Shown here one piece after another: positions 24,104 through 34,493 of a DNA stretch of 64,000 bases. Source of the DNA: Dactylococcopsis salina PCC 8305 (lineage in GTDB: Bacteria > Cyanobacteriota > Cyanobacteriia > Cyanobacteriales > Rubidibacteraceae); the NCBI RefSeq assembly GCF_000317615.1, contig NC_019780.1:2067840-2131839 (forward strand). Reading direction: 5' to 3'. The position numbers were made by a program, and so were the translations under genes. Position 1 is the first letter of the stretch; every line of letters begins with the position of its first letter. The notes beneath the pieces are model-generated. The model made no database searches, was not told where the DNA came from, and saw only the letters and a program-made list of their open reading frames with translations.

Positions 24104-25711
24104 ATGAGTAATCAACCCGATCGAATTATAATATTTGATACGACCCTCCGCGATGGTGAACAGTCCCCTGGCGCGACTCTCAACGCTGATGAAAAGTTGA
24201 CCATTGCTCGCGCTTTGTCCCGTTTAGGAGTAGATGTAATTGAAGCTGGTTTTCCCTACTCTAGTGTTGGGGATTTTGAGGCAGTAAAATCAATTGCAGA
24301 AACGGTGGGAACAGCCGATGGCCCGACGATTTGCGCTTTAGCCAGAGCGACGGAAAATGATATTAAAGCCGCTGGTGAAGCGATCGCACCAGCCATCAAA
24401 GGACGAATTCACACCTTTATTGCGACTTCTGATATTCATCTCCAATACAAGTTACGAAAAACCCGGGAACAGGTGTTAGAAACAATCCCGAAAATGATCG
24501 GGTATGCGACAACCTTCACCGAAGATGTCGAATTTTCCGCAGAAGATGCCACGCGATCCGATCGAGAATTTTTATATCAAGTTGTAGAAAGCGCGATCGC
24601 TGCGGGTGCGAAAACCATCAATCTCCCTGATACCGTCGGTTACACCACTCCCGAAGAATTTGGGAGCTTGATTCGAGGCTTAAAAGCAAATGTCCCCAAT
24701 ATCGAAGAAGCTGTGATTTCAGTTCATGGACATAATGATTTAGGATTAGCAGTGGCGAACTTCCTCTCGGCAGTCCAAAATGGTGCGAGACAGTTAGAAT
24801 GTACCATTAACGGCATTGGGGAACGGGCTGGCAATGCGGCGTTAGAAGAGTTAGTGATGGCGCTTCATGTGCGTCGTCAATTCTACAATCCGTTCTTCGG
24901 ACGTGAACCCGAATCAGAAGCACCGTTAACCAACATTAACACCAAAGAAATCTATAAAACCTCGCGATTGGTTTCTAATCTCACTGGAATGATCATTCAA
25001 CCGAATAAAGCCGTTGTCGGTGGGAATGCCTTCGCCCATGAATCTGGAATCCATCAAGATGGGGTGCTGAAAAACAAGCAAACCTATGAGATCATGGACG
25101 CAGAATCGATCGGTTGGACGAGTAACCAGATTGTATTAGGAAAACATTCTGGACGCAATGCTTTCGGAAGTCGGCTGCGAGATTTAGGCTATGAACTCTC
25201 GGAAACGGAATTAAATAAAGCATTTGTGCGGTTTAAAGACTTAGCCGATAAGAAAAAAGTCGTCACGGATTGGGATTTAGAAGCGATCGTCAATGATGAA
25301 ACTCAACAAGCCCCGACGATCTTTGGTTTAGAATTGGTACAAGTTTCTTGTGGTGACAATGCTCGTCCGACAGCAACGGTGACAATTCGCACTCCCAACG
25401 GTGATGAGTTAACCGACGCGGCGATCGGAACGGGTCCAGTAGATGCGGTTTACATGGCGATTAATCGGGTGGTGAAAGTCCCCAACGAATTAATTGAATA
25501 TTCCGTCAAATCCGTAACTGAAGGCATCGACGCGATCGGAGAAGTGACCATTCGCCTCCGCCACGAAGGAAACGTCTATTCTGGTCATGCGGCTAATACC
25601 GACATCATTGTCGCTTCCGCACAAGCATATATTAACGCCTTGAATCGTCTTTCTGCCGCTTTACAAGAAGGCAATAAATTAAACCCCCAAACCGCAACAG
25701 TTGCTCAGTAA
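24104..25711 (+). CDS. leuA: 2-isopropylmalate synthase
   Basis: The 535-residue enzyme catalyses the first step of leucine synthesis from 2-oxoisovalerate and acetyl-CoA. The DRE-TIM core has [20 protein letters not shown], the metal ligands of [16 protein letters not shown] and [17 protein letters not shown]. The C-terminal ~150 residues form the LeuA regulatory domain for leucine feedback. Length and motifs are complete. The start [20 protein letters not shown] is typical. Confidence 0.96.
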   Translation: MSNQPDRIIIFDTTLRDGEQSPGATLNADEKLTIARALSRLGVDVIEAGFPYSSVGDFEAVKSIAETVGTADGPTICALARATENDIKAAGEAIAPAIKGRIHTFIATSDIHLQYKLRKTREQVLETIPKMIGYATTFTEDVEFSAEDATRSDREFLYQVVESAIAAGAKTINLPDTVGYTTPEEFGSLIRGLKANVPNIEEAVISVHGHNDLGLAVANFLSAVQNGARQLECTINGIGERAGNAALEELVMALHVRRQFYNPFFGREPESEAPLTNINTKEIYKTSRLVSNLTGMIIQPNKAVVGGNAFAHESGIHQDGVLKNKQTYEIMDAESIGWTSNQIVLGKHSGRNAFGSRLRDLGYELSETELNKAFVRFKDLADKKKVVTDWDLEAIVNDETQQAPTIFGLELVQVSCGDNARPTATVTIRTPNGDELTDAAIGTGPVDAVYMAINRVVKVPNELIEYSVKSVTEGIDAIGEVTIRLRHEGNVYSGHAANTDIIVASAQAYINALNRLSAALQEGNKLNPQTATVAQ

Positions 25712-25727
25712 GGGGGCTTGGAGGCTA

Positions 25728-25870
25728 AAGTAGGTTGGGTGGAGACGTTCCATGGAACGTCTCCACGCGAAACCCAACACGAGTCTAGATAAGTTTTGCC
25801 CCCCTACCCCCCAAGTTTGGGGGGAAACTCATCAAGTCCCCCAGAATTGGGGGATTTAGGGGGTAAATCT
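25728..25870. repeat. Repeats between leuA and the channel gene
   Basis: GTAGGTTGGGTGGAGACG, a perfect palindrome around GACGTTCCATGGAACGTC (25744-25761) and CGAAACCCAACA are followed by a CCCCCTACCCCCC block and GTCCCCCAGAATTGGGGG with ATTTAGGGGGTAA. They may serve as a bidirectional terminator between convergent genes. Confidence 0.7.
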
Positions 25871-25886
25871 GTAACTCCTGATCAGT

Positions 25887-27506
25887 TTATTGATCTTGAT
25901 TCGACTTAAAGTTATTCAGCCATTCCCGTACCTGTTCGGCGGCAATATCGCGAGACCCCAAACCGAAAGCAAGAGCGATCGCAACGGCGATCGAGCCTAA
26001 AAGTAATCCAAAGGCAAGATTAACGATATTGGGAGCAATCCCCATTTGTTGGAGTCCCATCGCCAAACTGAACGCAATGATTACGATCCGAGCCGTTTGA
26101 GCAAGAGTGCGGCTTTGATTCATTCCAGAACTGAGAATGAGATTAAACGAAAGATTCGCAAAATATAGACCCACTGCGAACACAATTAAGCCCGCAATGA
26201 TTTGTCCTGAAATCAAAACGATACCACTGACTAATTCCGTGAGTGCTGGAATGTTCAGTATCTCTACGGCGGCGAGAGTCGCAAAGAGCATTATTCCCAC
26301 CAGAACGATGATGCCAGCTAATTCTGAGGGAGTGCGTTGTTGAATTTTGGAGGTATCGATATTTTGTGGTTCTTGGGTGAGGATAGTCGTTGCTTCTTCA
26401 CTTTCCCCTGATCTCTGTTGTAAACCAAGCCAAGAGAAGAGATTATCAAACCCAACATTAGAAAGAATATCACTGACAAACTCACAGATATATTGAGCAA
26501 GTAAGTAAGAAATAATTAAGACTAACGCTGCGGTAAAAATTCTCGGAAGTGTATTCAGAATCTGATCCAGCATTGAAACCGCAGGTTGGGAAATCGCTTG
26601 GATTTGGAGCGCTTCTAAGCCCGCGATCGCAACAGGAATTAGAATCAACACATAAACTAACGTGCCAATAATCCAAGATAAAGATTGACTCTCGCCACTA
26701 CCAGATAATCCAAAGCGGTTTCCCAGTTGATCCGTTCCAGTGCTGGCTAAAAGATTCGTAACAATTTTCCGCACCACTTGAGCAATGAGCCAACCGATCA
26801 CAACGATTAGAATCGTGCCTAAAATGTTCGGGAGAATAGAAAGAATGCGGTTTAATAACTCTTGAACTGGGCGTAATGTTCCTTCCAGTTGTAAAGTGCT
26901 GAGAATAGAAGGGAGAAACAGTAAGAAGATGAACCAGTAAAGGGTGTTACCAATGGTTTCACTGAGCGCCAGTTCATTTTCTGTATTTTCGGTTTGCTCA
27001 CCGAAACGCTGATCAATGTCAAACGTTCGTAAAACTCTAGTGACGACAATTTTAACCAGAGTAGCAAGTAACCAAGCCACACCCAGTAAAATGGCAGCTG
27101 CACCAATTTGAGGTAAGAAACCCGTAACTTCATTGAGGAGGGTATTCAGTGGCTCAGAAACCGCATCCAGTTGTAATCGTTGCAACGCAGCGACAATTAC
27201 AAATAGGAGGATTAACCAATAAACGACATCGGAAGTCCATTTTTCAACAGGGATCGGTTCGTCTCCTTGTTGTCCAGTTAACCAAGTAGCGATACGGTTA
27301 TCAATTTCAGTTCGTTTGAGCAAGTTACGGATAATTCCCGCGACTCCCCAAGCAACAATCCATCCCACCACTAAAATGATGATGGCATAAACAAAACTTC
27401 TAGAGTCTTGTAAAACTTGAGTGAGTAAGTCTGTACGAGAGTCTCCAGATTGAGCAAAAATAACTGGGGGTTGGGTAAATAGCATGGAGTGATTTGTCAA
27501 AATCAT
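25887..27506 (-). CDS. Multi-helix mechanosensitive-channel family protein (CmpX-like)
   Basis: The 539-residue protein has about 11 hydrophobic helices arranged as repeats: a helix ending in VVGWIVAWGVAGIIRNLLKR, then short amphipathic stretches with LLNEVTGFLPQIGAAAILLG, repeated as LLNRILSILPNILGTILIVV and MLDQILNTLPRIFTAALVLI. These are the conserved TM-helix repeats of MscS-related CmpX-type proteins. The C-terminus has a Gly/Ala-rich pore-like helix (GLLLGSIAVAIALAFGLGSR). A role in osmotic or envelope stress is inferred. Confidence 0.75.
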   Translation of the reverse strand: MILTNHSMLFTQPPVIFAQSGDSRTDLLTQVLQDSRSFVYAIIILVVGWIVAWGVAGIIRNLLKRTEIDNRIATWLTGQQGDEPIPVEKWTSDVVYWLILLFVIVAALQRLQLDAVSEPLNTLLNEVTGFLPQIGAAAILLGVAWLLATLVKIVVTRVLRTFDIDQRFGEQTENTENELALSETIGNTLYWFIFLLFLPSILSTLQLEGTLRPVQELLNRILSILPNILGTILIVVIGWLIAQVVRKIVTNLLASTGTDQLGNRFGLSGSGESQSLSWIIGTLVYVLILIPVAIAGLEALQIQAISQPAVSMLDQILNTLPRIFTAALVLIISYLLAQYICEFVSDILSNVGFDNLFSWLGLQQRSGESEEATTILTQEPQNIDTSKIQQRTPSELAGIIVLVGIMLFATLAAVEILNIPALTELVSGIVLISGQIIAGLIVFAVGLYFANLSFNLILSSGMNQSRTLAQTARIVIIAFSLAMGLQQMGIAPNIVNLAFGLLLGSIAVAIALAFGLGSRDIAAEQVREWLNNFKSNQDQ

Positions 27507-27758
27507 GTTGGTTTCTCAGATTAGAGTGAATGATTGTACAAGTGGTTTCAGGTTAAACCAATGTTAAACAAATATGTCGGAAAAATCCTGAACCGGCTTT
27601 ATTTTAGTATTAAAATCTCGTTCTCCAACATTAAACCAAAAAAAACAGTTATTGGAATAATTTTTTTAATAGGCGTTTCAGGGTACGTCTCCTCTGAATC
27701 GAGATTTTTTAGAATTGATGGGAAAGAGTAAAATTTTGCTGTCCAATCAAAGCGGTTA

Positions 27759-28223
27759 ATGAAAGACTATAAGGTATTTGAACAGTCCATTCAGATTAAT
27801 GCGAGTGCGGTGATGGTTGAACAATGTTTGAGCGATCGAACATTAATGCACCGTTGGCTGAATCCACGTTTACGTTGTGAACCGATCGGGGAATGGGAGA
27901 CGAAACTCGGCAGCCGCAGTCGGTTTATTATTGATTTACCGGGGATTGAACCGACTCTCAACAATACGGTGGTGGAACGAGAACCAGGATTGATCGTCTG
28001 GGAATTTGTGGGCTTTTTTCGAGGGCGCGATCGCTGGGAATGTCAGCCCAATGCACAGGGAACAAAACTAATTAATCGGTTTGAGTTTAAAATCCCTAAT
28101 CCCTTAGTCAAAATTGGTTTTGAAATCTTCGCCGCTCGTTCTACATCTGAGGAAATGTCCGCTCAACTGCGTCGCTTGAAACGAGTCGCAGAAGCACTTT
28201 ATATTCAAAGTGGCTTTCGATAG
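27759..28223 (+). CDS. SRPBCC family protein
   Basis: The 154-residue protein has the START/Bet v1-like fold pattern: FEQSIQINASAVMVEQCLSD at the N-terminus, RFIIDLPGIEPTLNNTVVER and GLIVWEFVGFFRGRDRWECQ strands, and a C-terminal helix TSEEMSAQLRRLKRVAEALY. These domains bind hydrophobic ligands in a deep cavity; the ligand is unknown. It is transcribed away from the channel gene. Confidence 0.8.
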   Translation: MKDYKVFEQSIQINASAVMVEQCLSDRTLMHRWLNPRLRCEPIGEWETKLGSRSRFIIDLPGIEPTLNNTVVEREPGLIVWEFVGFFRGRDRWECQPNAQGTKLINRFEFKIPNPLVKIGFEIFAARSTSEEMSAQLRRLKRVAEALYIQSGFR

Positions 28224-28230
28224 TAGAAAA

Positions 28231-28470
28231 GTAGGTTGGGTGAAGCGAAGCGAAACCCAACACCAATCAGTGACCAGTGATCAGTTAAGCAGTGACCAGT
28301 TAAGAAGTAATACCATTTCTAAAAAGTTAAGTTACAGTATATCCCCCCTAGCCCCCCTTTGAAAGGGGGGAATAATGGGATGGGGTGTCGCCATAGTTGA
28401 TCGAAATGGCATAAAAAGTTAGGTGGGACGGAACGAAGCGAAACCCAACACCAATTATAAGCAAGAGACC
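28231..28470. repeat. Cluster of dispersed repeats
   Basis: GTAGGTTGGGTGAAGCGAAG with CGAAACCCAACA (28231-28264) is followed by the TACAGTATATCCCCCC element, which is bounded by TACCATTT near 28309 and AAATGGCA near 28404. A further degenerate TAGGTGGGAC..AACCCAACACC copy ends near 28455. No gene is visible in 28224-28481. Confidence 0.8.
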
Positions 28471-28481
28471 TAAACCTGATA

Positions 28482-29303
28482 TTACTCAGACTGATCACTA
28501 ATTTGAGTGAGTAACAGTTGAATCATCGACGCATCAGAAGCATCGGGGGAATGCGCCAGATAAGTTTTTAGATCGGCGATCGCGCTGGGAATCCGTCCCA
28601 ATTGATAGGATAAAAGCCCTCGATCGCGCTGTTCGGTGATCGCATCGGGAAACACTAACAACAAGCGCTCAATCACCCCCAATGCTCGTTCTAAATCTTG
28701 ATGATTAATATAAATTAACTTCAAATTCGTTAACATTCGTGCCAAAAACTCTCGTTTGCTCACCGCTTCCAAGAATTCTGGCTGCAGATCGATCGGTTGA
28801 GCAAACACCTGTTGTAAGCGATCCTGACAATCTTGAGGAAATAAAATCTCTCCTTGATGAAACGCATCCACAAAAATCCCCGCATCTTCAAACTCAGGGC
28901 GAATCAAAAAATGTCCAGGCATTCCAATTCCCACCATCGGAAAATCAAGGCGACGGGAAACCTCCAAATAAACCAGCGCTAAACTAATGGGAATCCCCAC
29001 CCGTTGTTCCATCACCTGATCCAAAAAACTATTTCGCGGATCATAATAATCTTCCTCATTGCCGCGAAACCCTAACTCCTCATACAATATCTGATTAATG
29101 CCTTGTAGCACTCGCATCGGATAACGTTCCACAGGAAGCAACGATCGAACTTGCGCCGCCCATTGATCCAATTGTTTTAAATAATAATCCACCTCTAAAC
29201 TCGGATTCTCCTCCTGAGCAATATAAAGCGCCGCTTTTGCCAAATCAATCTCTTGATCGGGTAAACTCATTTCCTGAGCAAAGTTTTCTCTTCCTAATGA
29301 CAT
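28482..29303 (-). CDS. SirB1 family protein (transglutaminase-like with TPR)
   Basis: ATG at 29303 gives 273 residues. The N-terminal two thirds are the SirB1/transglutaminase-like domain (YEELGFRGNEEDYYDPRNSF, GIPISLALVYLEVSRRLDFP, GMPGHFLIRPE). TPR-like helices follow (ALGVIERLLLVFPDAITEQR, LLSYQLGRIPSAIADLKTYL). Function is not established. Its ATG overlaps the recR stop (TGATG), so it forms an operon with recR and is translationally coupled to it. Confidence 0.8.
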   Translation of the reverse strand: MSLGRENFAQEMSLPDQEIDLAKAALYIAQEENPSLEVDYYLKQLDQWAAQVRSLLPVERYPMRVLQGINQILYEELGFRGNEEDYYDPRNSFLDQVMEQRVGIPISLALVYLEVSRRLDFPMVGIGMPGHFLIRPEFEDAGIFVDAFHQGEILFPQDCQDRLQQVFAQPIDLQPEFLEAVSKREFLARMLTNLKLIYINHQDLERALGVIERLLLVFPDAITEQRDRGLLSYQLGRIPSAIADLKTYLAHSPDASDASMIQLLLTQISDQSE

Positions 29304-29899
29304 CAATCTAAATCTCGTCGTCCTTCTAAGGCTCTCGCCAACGTAACCTCATCAGCATATTCTAAATCTCCCCCCATTGGCAAACCGAAAGCAATGCGAG
29401 TGACACGAGTAAAGGGTTTTAGCAATTGTCCTAGATATAATGTCGTTGTATCCCCTTCCACACTGGGACTAATCGCCAAAATCACCTCTTTTACCTTCTC
29501 CTTACTCACCCGTTCCACTAAAGGCTGAATATGCAATTGTTCCGGACCAATGCCATCCATCGGAGAAATGACACCCCCTAAAACGTGATACTTTCCAGAA
29601 TACTCCCGTGTTTTCTCTAAAGCAATGACATCACGAGAATCAGGAACAACACAGATCATACTTTCATCTCGATTCGGGTTTCGACAAATTTCGCAAACCG
29701 AGTCGGCGGTAAGATGAAAGCAAACCTGACACAAGCCAATTTGTTTTTTTGCTTCCACAAGTGCTGTCGCCAAAGCCTCTACCTCCGTTTCTGGACGTTT
29801 GAGGATGTGAAAAGCGAGACGTTGGGCGGTTTTCGGTCCAACACCAGGTAGGCTTTGTAATCGTTCAATTAAACGCGCAAGAGGCGGAGTGTAGTTCAT
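29303..29899 (-). CDS. recR: Recombination protein RecR
   Basis: ATG at 29899 gives 198 residues; a TTG just before it is less likely. RecR acts with RecF and RecO to load RecA on gapped DNA. Visible parts are the helix-hairpin-helix [20 protein letters not shown], the C4 zinc finger [16 protein letters not shown], and the Toprim domain ([34 protein letters not shown]) followed by a Walker-B-like strand. Length is normal. Confidence 0.95.
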   Translation of the reverse strand: MNYTPPLARLIERLQSLPGVGPKTAQRLAFHILKRPETEVEALATALVEAKKQIGLCQVCFHLTADSVCEICRNPNRDESMICVVPDSRDVIALEKTREYSGKYHVLGGVISPMDGIGPEQLHIQPLVERVSKEKVKEVILAISPSVEGDTTTLYLGQLLKPFTRVTRIAFGLPMGGDLEYADEVTLARALEGRRDLD

Positions 29900-30125
29900 C
29901 AACAGTAACCTTTTAACTAAGCCCCCCTTAATAAGGGGGGTTTGGGGGGATCGATTGTCACTTTAATCAGTGTGGGTTGACCCTTAAAAAATGGTATAAC
30001 AACCGATGACTCGTTAAGAATAACAGATCGCTCGATCGACCGCTCATCAAAATCTCATGTCAAGGATTCTCGCCTATCTTGCTAAACTAACGGGTGTGAG
30101 ACAATAGAAAATATAGAGGGGAATT

Positions 30126-31715
30126 ATGGATAAGGCAAAACTTTGGCAACGTTACCAAGACTGGCTATATTACAATCCAGACTTAAACTTTTATCTTGAT
30201 ATCAGTCGGATGCGCTTCTCAGATGAATTTGTACAAGCAATGCAGCCGCGATTTGAAAAAGCCTTTCAGGATATGGCATCCTTAGAAACTGGAGCAATTG
30301 CTAACCCTGATGAAAATCGAATGGTCGGTCACTATTGGTTACGCAACCCCGATCTCGCCCCCAATGCCGAACTCAAAGCAGAAATTACCGATACCTTAGA
30401 ACAGATTAAAACCTTTGCCGCTCAAATTCACAGTGGTTATCTTCATCCTCCTCAAGAAAACCGCTTTACCGATGTCATTTCCGTTGGTATCGGCGGATCA
30501 GCATTAGGACCGCAATTTGTTTCCCAAGCACTAGCCCCCCTAGACGCACCGATTAACCTTCACTTCATCGACAACACTGATCCCACTGGCATTGATGAAC
30601 TTTTAACCACCCTGCGCGATCGATTAGCGCGAACCCTAGTCATCGTCATCTCCAAATCCGGCGGCACGCCCGAAACCCGCAATGGCATGATCGAAGTCAA
30701 ACAAGCATACGAAGCGCAAAACTTAGATTTTGGTTCTCATGCGGTTGCCATCACTGGCAAAGGGTCTAAACTCGATCAAATCGCCACCACCGAAGGCTGG
30801 ATCACCACCTTTCCGATGCACGATTGGGTGGGAGGACGCACCTCGGAAATGTCAGCCGTGGGATTAGTGCCAGCCGCCTTACAAGGCATTGATATTGATG
30901 CAATATTATCAGGTGCAAAAACCATGGACAATCTGACTCGTCGTGCAGAATTGAAATCGAATCCCGCCGCTTTACTCAGTTTAGCTTGGTATGCAGTCGG
31001 CAATGGCAAAGGCGAGAAAGATATGGTTGTTCTTCCCTATAAAGATCGTCTCAGCTTGTTTTCCCGCTACTTACAACAATTAGTCATGGAATCGTTAGGG
31101 AAAGAAAAAGACTTAGATGGGAATACCGTTTATCAAGGCCTTGCCGTTTATGGTAACAAAGGAAGTACCGACCAACACGCCTATGTTCAACAGTTGCGAG
31201 AAGGAGTTCCCAACTTTTTCGCCACCTTTATTGAAGTTTTAAAAGACCGTGACGGCAAATCTCCCGAAGTCGAAAACGGAGTCACCTCTGGCGACTATCT
31301 TTCTGGGTTATTACAGGGAACTCGGTTGGCACTGTATGACAATCATCGTGACTCGATTACCATTACCGTTGAAGATGTTACACCGCGTCACGTGGGCGCT
31401 TTAATCGCATTATACGATCGCGCCGTTGGCTTGTATGCGTCTCTGGTGAATATCAACGCTTATCACCAACCTGGAGTAGAAGCAGGGAAAAAAGCCGCCG
31501 CCTCAGTTTTGGACTTACAGCGAGAAGTAGTTTCCTTATTGCAACAAGAAAATACACCCCTTTCTGTCCCCGAAATTGCCCAAAAACTCAACGCGGCGGA
31601 GAAAGTAGAAATTATCTATAAAATTATTCGTCATTTATACAGTAATGGACGCGGTATCAAAGTAGAAGGAAACTTAGGCGAACCCAGTCGCTTACAAGTT
31701 TCGTGGCAAAATTAA
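30126..31715 (+). CDS. pgi: Glucose-6-phosphate isomerase
   Basis: The 529-residue enzyme interconverts glucose-6-phosphate and fructose-6-phosphate in the cytoplasm. SIS-type sugar-isomerase signatures are present: [58 protein letters not shown] and a catalytic region [18 protein letters not shown]. It matches the cyanobacterial/chloroplast type with a C-terminal winged-helix-like extension ([20 protein letters not shown]). The glk gene of the same pathway is 22 kb away. Confidence 0.96.
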   Translation: MDKAKLWQRYQDWLYYNPDLNFYLDISRMRFSDEFVQAMQPRFEKAFQDMASLETGAIANPDENRMVGHYWLRNPDLAPNAELKAEITDTLEQIKTFAAQIHSGYLHPPQENRFTDVISVGIGGSALGPQFVSQALAPLDAPINLHFIDNTDPTGIDELLTTLRDRLARTLVIVISKSGGTPETRNGMIEVKQAYEAQNLDFGSHAVAITGKGSKLDQIATTEGWITTFPMHDWVGGRTSEMSAVGLVPAALQGIDIDAILSGAKTMDNLTRRAELKSNPAALLSLAWYAVGNGKGEKDMVVLPYKDRLSLFSRYLQQLVMESLGKEKDLDGNTVYQGLAVYGNKGSTDQHAYVQQLREGVPNFFATFIEVLKDRDGKSPEVENGVTSGDYLSGLLQGTRLALYDNHRDSITITVEDVTPRHVGALIALYDRAVGLYASLVNINAYHQPGVEAGKKAAASVLDLQREVVSLLQQENTPLSVPEIAQKLNAAEKVEIIYKIIRHLYSNGRGIKVEGNLGEPSRLQVSWQN

Positions 31716-31716
31716 T

Positions 31717-31892
31717 ACTGAAATCAAACGTAGGTTGGGTGCAGCGAAGCGAAACCCAACACTGAAATCAAACGTAGGTTGGGTGCAGCGAAGCGAAACC
31801 CAACACTGAAATCAAACGTAGGTTGGGTGCAGCGAAGCGAAACCCAACACTGAAATCAAACGTAGGTTGGGTGCAGCGAAGCGAAACCCAAC
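31717..31892. repeat. Four perfect 44-bp tandem copies
   Basis: Units begin at 31717, 31761, 31805 and 31849 and read ACTGAAATCAAACGTAGGTT, then GGGTGCAGCGAAGCGAAACCCAAC. They appear identical, so the array is young. Each unit has the TAGGTTGGGTG / CGAAACCCAAC hairpin. There are no unique spacers, so this is not a CRISPR array. Confidence 0.95.
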
Positions 31893-31900
31893 ACCAATTG

Positions 31901-31966
31901 TAATACCAATTTAAAAAGTCATTAGTAGGGTGGGCAAGGCAAACCCTACGGTCAATAATGGTATTA
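31901..31966. mobile_element. 66-bp MITE-like element with TAATACCA ends
   Basis: TAATACCA (31901-31908) and TGGTATTA (31959-31966) are perfect 8-bp inverted ends around the GTAGGGTGGGCAAGGCAAAC repeat. Related ends (ATACCATTTTGGAAAAG) flank the same core at 60828-60873 and, without the outer end, at 55876-55910. Confidence 0.65.
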
Positions 31967-32018
31967 GTGGGTTGGAGAATACCCACCTCGGAAAACAGTT
32001 TAACCGTAAGGATTAATA

Positions 32019-32594
32019 ATGAGTAATGTAATCACCAAAAACGAAAAACAGATTTGGACTGATGAAGCATTTATGGCTTTGTCTGAAGATGAAACTCGTT
32101 ATGAAGTGGTGGCAGGGGAATTAGTTGATATGGGAAACTCTGGCATGGAACATGGAGAAATTGGCTCATTTCTAGGAGGAATGTTAGCACTCCATGTCCG
32201 TCGAGAAAAACTGGGAACTGTTTGTGATTCTAGTACCGCCTTTACTCTAAAATCAGGCAACCGCCGTTCTCCAGATGTTTCTTTCGTTGCTAAAGCTAGA
32301 TTACAGGGAATGAGTCGTCCTCCTCAAGGCTTTTTTCAAGGTTCACCAGATTTAGCCGTAGAAATTCTTTCTCCAGGTAATACCTTTGAAGGAATGCACC
32401 AGAAAATTGTTGAATATTTCGAGAATGAAACGAAACTGGTTTGGGTGATTCATCCCAAAGAAAAGTTTGTTTTAGTCTATCATTCTCCTGAACCCGATCA
32501 GTTTTTGCGTTCTTCTGACTTTTTAGAAGGAGAAAGTGTACTACTAGGATTTAGTTTACAAGTGGGAGAACTATTTGCAGAATGGGAATTTTAA
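32019..32594 (+). CDS. Uma2 family endonuclease
   Basis: The 191-residue protein is of the Uma2/DUF820 PD-(D/E)XK class: RYEVVAGELVDMGNSGMEHG, the metal strand RSPDVSFVAKARL, LAVEILSPGNTFEGMHQKIVEYF with Glu and Lys of the active site, and TKLVWVIHPKEKFVLVYHSP. It is only distantly similar to the copy at 4197-4772. Upstream is repeat DNA. It overlaps the convergent DUF2079 gene by 4 bp. Biological role is unknown. Confidence 0.85.
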   Translation: MSNVITKNEKQIWTDEAFMALSEDETRYEVVAGELVDMGNSGMEHGEIGSFLGGMLALHVRREKLGTVCDSSTAFTLKSGNRRSPDVSFVAKARLQGMSRPPQGFFQGSPDLAVEILSPGNTFEGMHQKIVEYFENETKLVWVIHPKEKFVLVYHSPEPDQFLRSSDFLEGESVLLGFSLQVGELFAEWEF

Positions 32595-34252
32595 TCTTCC
32601 CGTTGCAAAATTGGACGAATCTTTGCTTTAAAATTCAACCAGTTGTTAACCGCTTGGGAGTTATTCTCTGCACCTTTTTCTAACAGAATAATCCCTTCTC
32701 TAAAATCAATGATTCCATATTCACCCTCATCGGTAATCGCTTCAATCTTTGCTGTCATTGTTTTTAATCGCGCTAAATCATCATCAAACGCCACTTGATA
32801 GCGACGTAAACGCCATAAGTCCGCTAAAACATATTCCACTGTTTCCACTTCTCTTTGATCATTTCGTAATTCTAAAGCGGGAAAACGAATAATCTCCCGT
32901 CGTCCAGATAAATGAGGAATAATATAAGTAGTGGTGGAAACGCTTGCTTGCTTGGGGATTCTATTCATTAAATTATAAAGGTTTCCCGATCGTTCCCATT
33001 GCGTGGGTAAAGAAACATAAACCAAAGGATCAATAGAATCTGGAATTAAAAAATAAAGCGTTCGATTGGGATTAGACGTGAGAGTAAAGAAGAGAGTAAG
33101 ACCAATACAAAATAGCCAAAAGCGACGAAATTTCCGCGATAAAGGTCGAGGCGTTAGACTTTCTAGGGGTTGATTAAATGTTAAAATTCCTTGTCCTCCC
33201 CACCATAAAATCGCACCGTAACATAATCCTGGCACGACTCCCATTGCATAGCGGATGGTAATGGCAAGTACAGAGAAGCCTTTTCCTAATAATAATTTTA
33301 ATAAGGGAAAACCAGCAATAAACCAAGCACCAGGGGCGATAGTGGGGATAAAAGCAAAGGGGAGAAGATGTCCTAATAGATAACGAATCGTTCGATCGAG
33401 CGGCGTGACTAACTCCCTTAATAATAGCCAAGGTTGGGTCAACATTGCCCAAATCACATCTAACGTCGTCGCTTCCTCTCCTTCGACATACTGTCCAAAC
33501 CGTTCTAGCATAAAGCGTTTCGAGATATCCTCAGAAAAAATCGGCATAATCAAGTTAGTGAGAATCAGAAGATAACTGAAACTAACGGTACACACCATTA
33601 AACCAATACGAGGAAAACGACCACTAAGAATCATATAAACCCCCACCCCAAATAAAGTAATACCGCTGTCTTCTCTCACCGCAAGAATGAAAACGCTAAA
33701 CAGTGCAAATAACCACCACCAGCGTTTCTCCATTGCCAGGAGTAACGTAAAAACAAACAGGGGAATTTGGCTAATATCATGGAAGTTAGCCAGAGTGGGG
33801 GCGAGGATGGCATTGGCACTATAAAAACTAATGCTGATTAATGTCGCGACAGTGTTGTCAACGTATTCTCTAGCGAGGAAATAAAGGATAATGCCAGCAC
33901 TGGTGACAAATAGCACCTGTAACACCGAAAGCGTCGCTGGGTAGGGAAATAACGCATAAATGGGTAACCAAAGCAACAGTGCTGGGGTAAAATGCTGTCC
34001 TAAGCGATGATAATACACTTCTGGGACTTCGTTGTTGTGAACCACATTAGTAGAAAGCTGTGAGGACAGAGAACTTTGGAAAAAGTCGCCATGAATCCCA
34101 TTCCAGAACACTTGATTAAAAATGCCTTGGTCGTAGGAAGAGTAAAACGTGAAGTGACGATGGAGAATCAAGACCAACGTGATCGCAAAAAAGATGATTG
34201 CACTCACAATAATTCCTCGTTTCTCCGTCATTTTGTCCAACTGCAATCCCAT
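32591..34252 (-). CDS. DUF2079 multi-spanning membrane protein
   Basis: The 553-residue protein has about ten hydrophobic helices and the DUF2079 hallmarks: FYSSYDQGIFNQVFWNG near residue 45, HRLGQHFTPALLLWLPIYAL, and LAVREDSGITLFGVG. The C-terminal 150 residues are soluble and likely periplasmic. The architecture resembles GT-C glycosyltransferases with an acidic first-loop motif (YDQG); enzymatic activity is inferred only. The start may be ATG at 34252 or the next ATG seven codons on (MTEKRG). Confidence 0.75.
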   Translation of the reverse strand: MGLQLDKMTEKRGIIVSAIIFFAITLVLILHRHFTFYSSYDQGIFNQVFWNGIHGDFFQSSLSSQLSTNVVHNNEVPEVYYHRLGQHFTPALLLWLPIYALFPYPATLSVLQVLFVTSAGIILYFLAREYVDNTVATLISISFYSANAILAPTLANFHDISQIPLFVFTLLLAMEKRWWWLFALFSVFILAVREDSGITLFGVGVYMILSGRFPRIGLMVCTVSFSYLLILTNLIMPIFSEDISKRFMLERFGQYVEGEEATTLDVIWAMLTQPWLLLRELVTPLDRTIRYLLGHLLPFAFIPTIAPGAWFIAGFPLLKLLLGKGFSVLAITIRYAMGVVPGLCYGAILWWGGQGILTFNQPLESLTPRPLSRKFRRFWLFCIGLTLFFTLTSNPNRTLYFLIPDSIDPLVYVSLPTQWERSGNLYNLMNRIPKQASVSTTTYIIPHLSGRREIIRFPALELRNDQREVETVEYVLADLWRLRRYQVAFDDDLARLKTMTAKIEAITDEGEYGIIDFREGIILLEKGAENNSQAVNNWLNFKAKIRPILQRED

Positions 34253-34423
34253 AATTCCTCTTTTAGATATTTTCTCTCATTAAACCAGCGCGATCGTCAT
34301 CATTTGGGAAACAGATCAGGGAAGTTACCGAAAAAATCAGGCAATTTGTGGTATGCTAAACGATTTTAGTAAATTTTCGACACCGAACCACAAAACATCG
34401 ATTTCTTGCTTACAATAGGAATA

Positions 34424-34493
34424 GCGGAGACAATCGTTTCCGTTCACTCCTCACACCACACTCCGTCCGGACAGAGTTCGGGCGGCTTCCTCA
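34424..34493 (+). ncRNA. yfr1: Yfr1 small RNA
   Basis: The segment has the three parts of Yfr1. A 5' hairpin GGAGAC-AATC-GTTTCC (34426-34441) comes first. The ultraconserved single-stranded ACTCCTCACACCAC (34446-34459) follows. A 3' hairpin CCGTCCG-loop-CGGGCGG then ends in CTTCCTC. A -10 box TACAAT lies at 34411-34416. It lies upstream of trxA, the same neighbour as in many marine cyanobacteria. Yfr1 pairs through its CU-rich loop with mRNAs, for example of outer-membrane porins. The rest of 34253-34716 shows no gene. Confidence 0.85.

Noticed and set aside
27534-27731. 65-aa open frame between the channel gene and the SRPBCC gene
   Set aside because: TTG start without ribosome site, no recognisable domain, AT-rich composition; a 56-aa ATG version has one possible hydrophobic helix but nothing else supports it.
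31717-31892. CRISPR-like array of 44-bp repeats
   Set aside because: Pure tandem duplication without spacers; the open frame over it on the minus strand is translated repeat.
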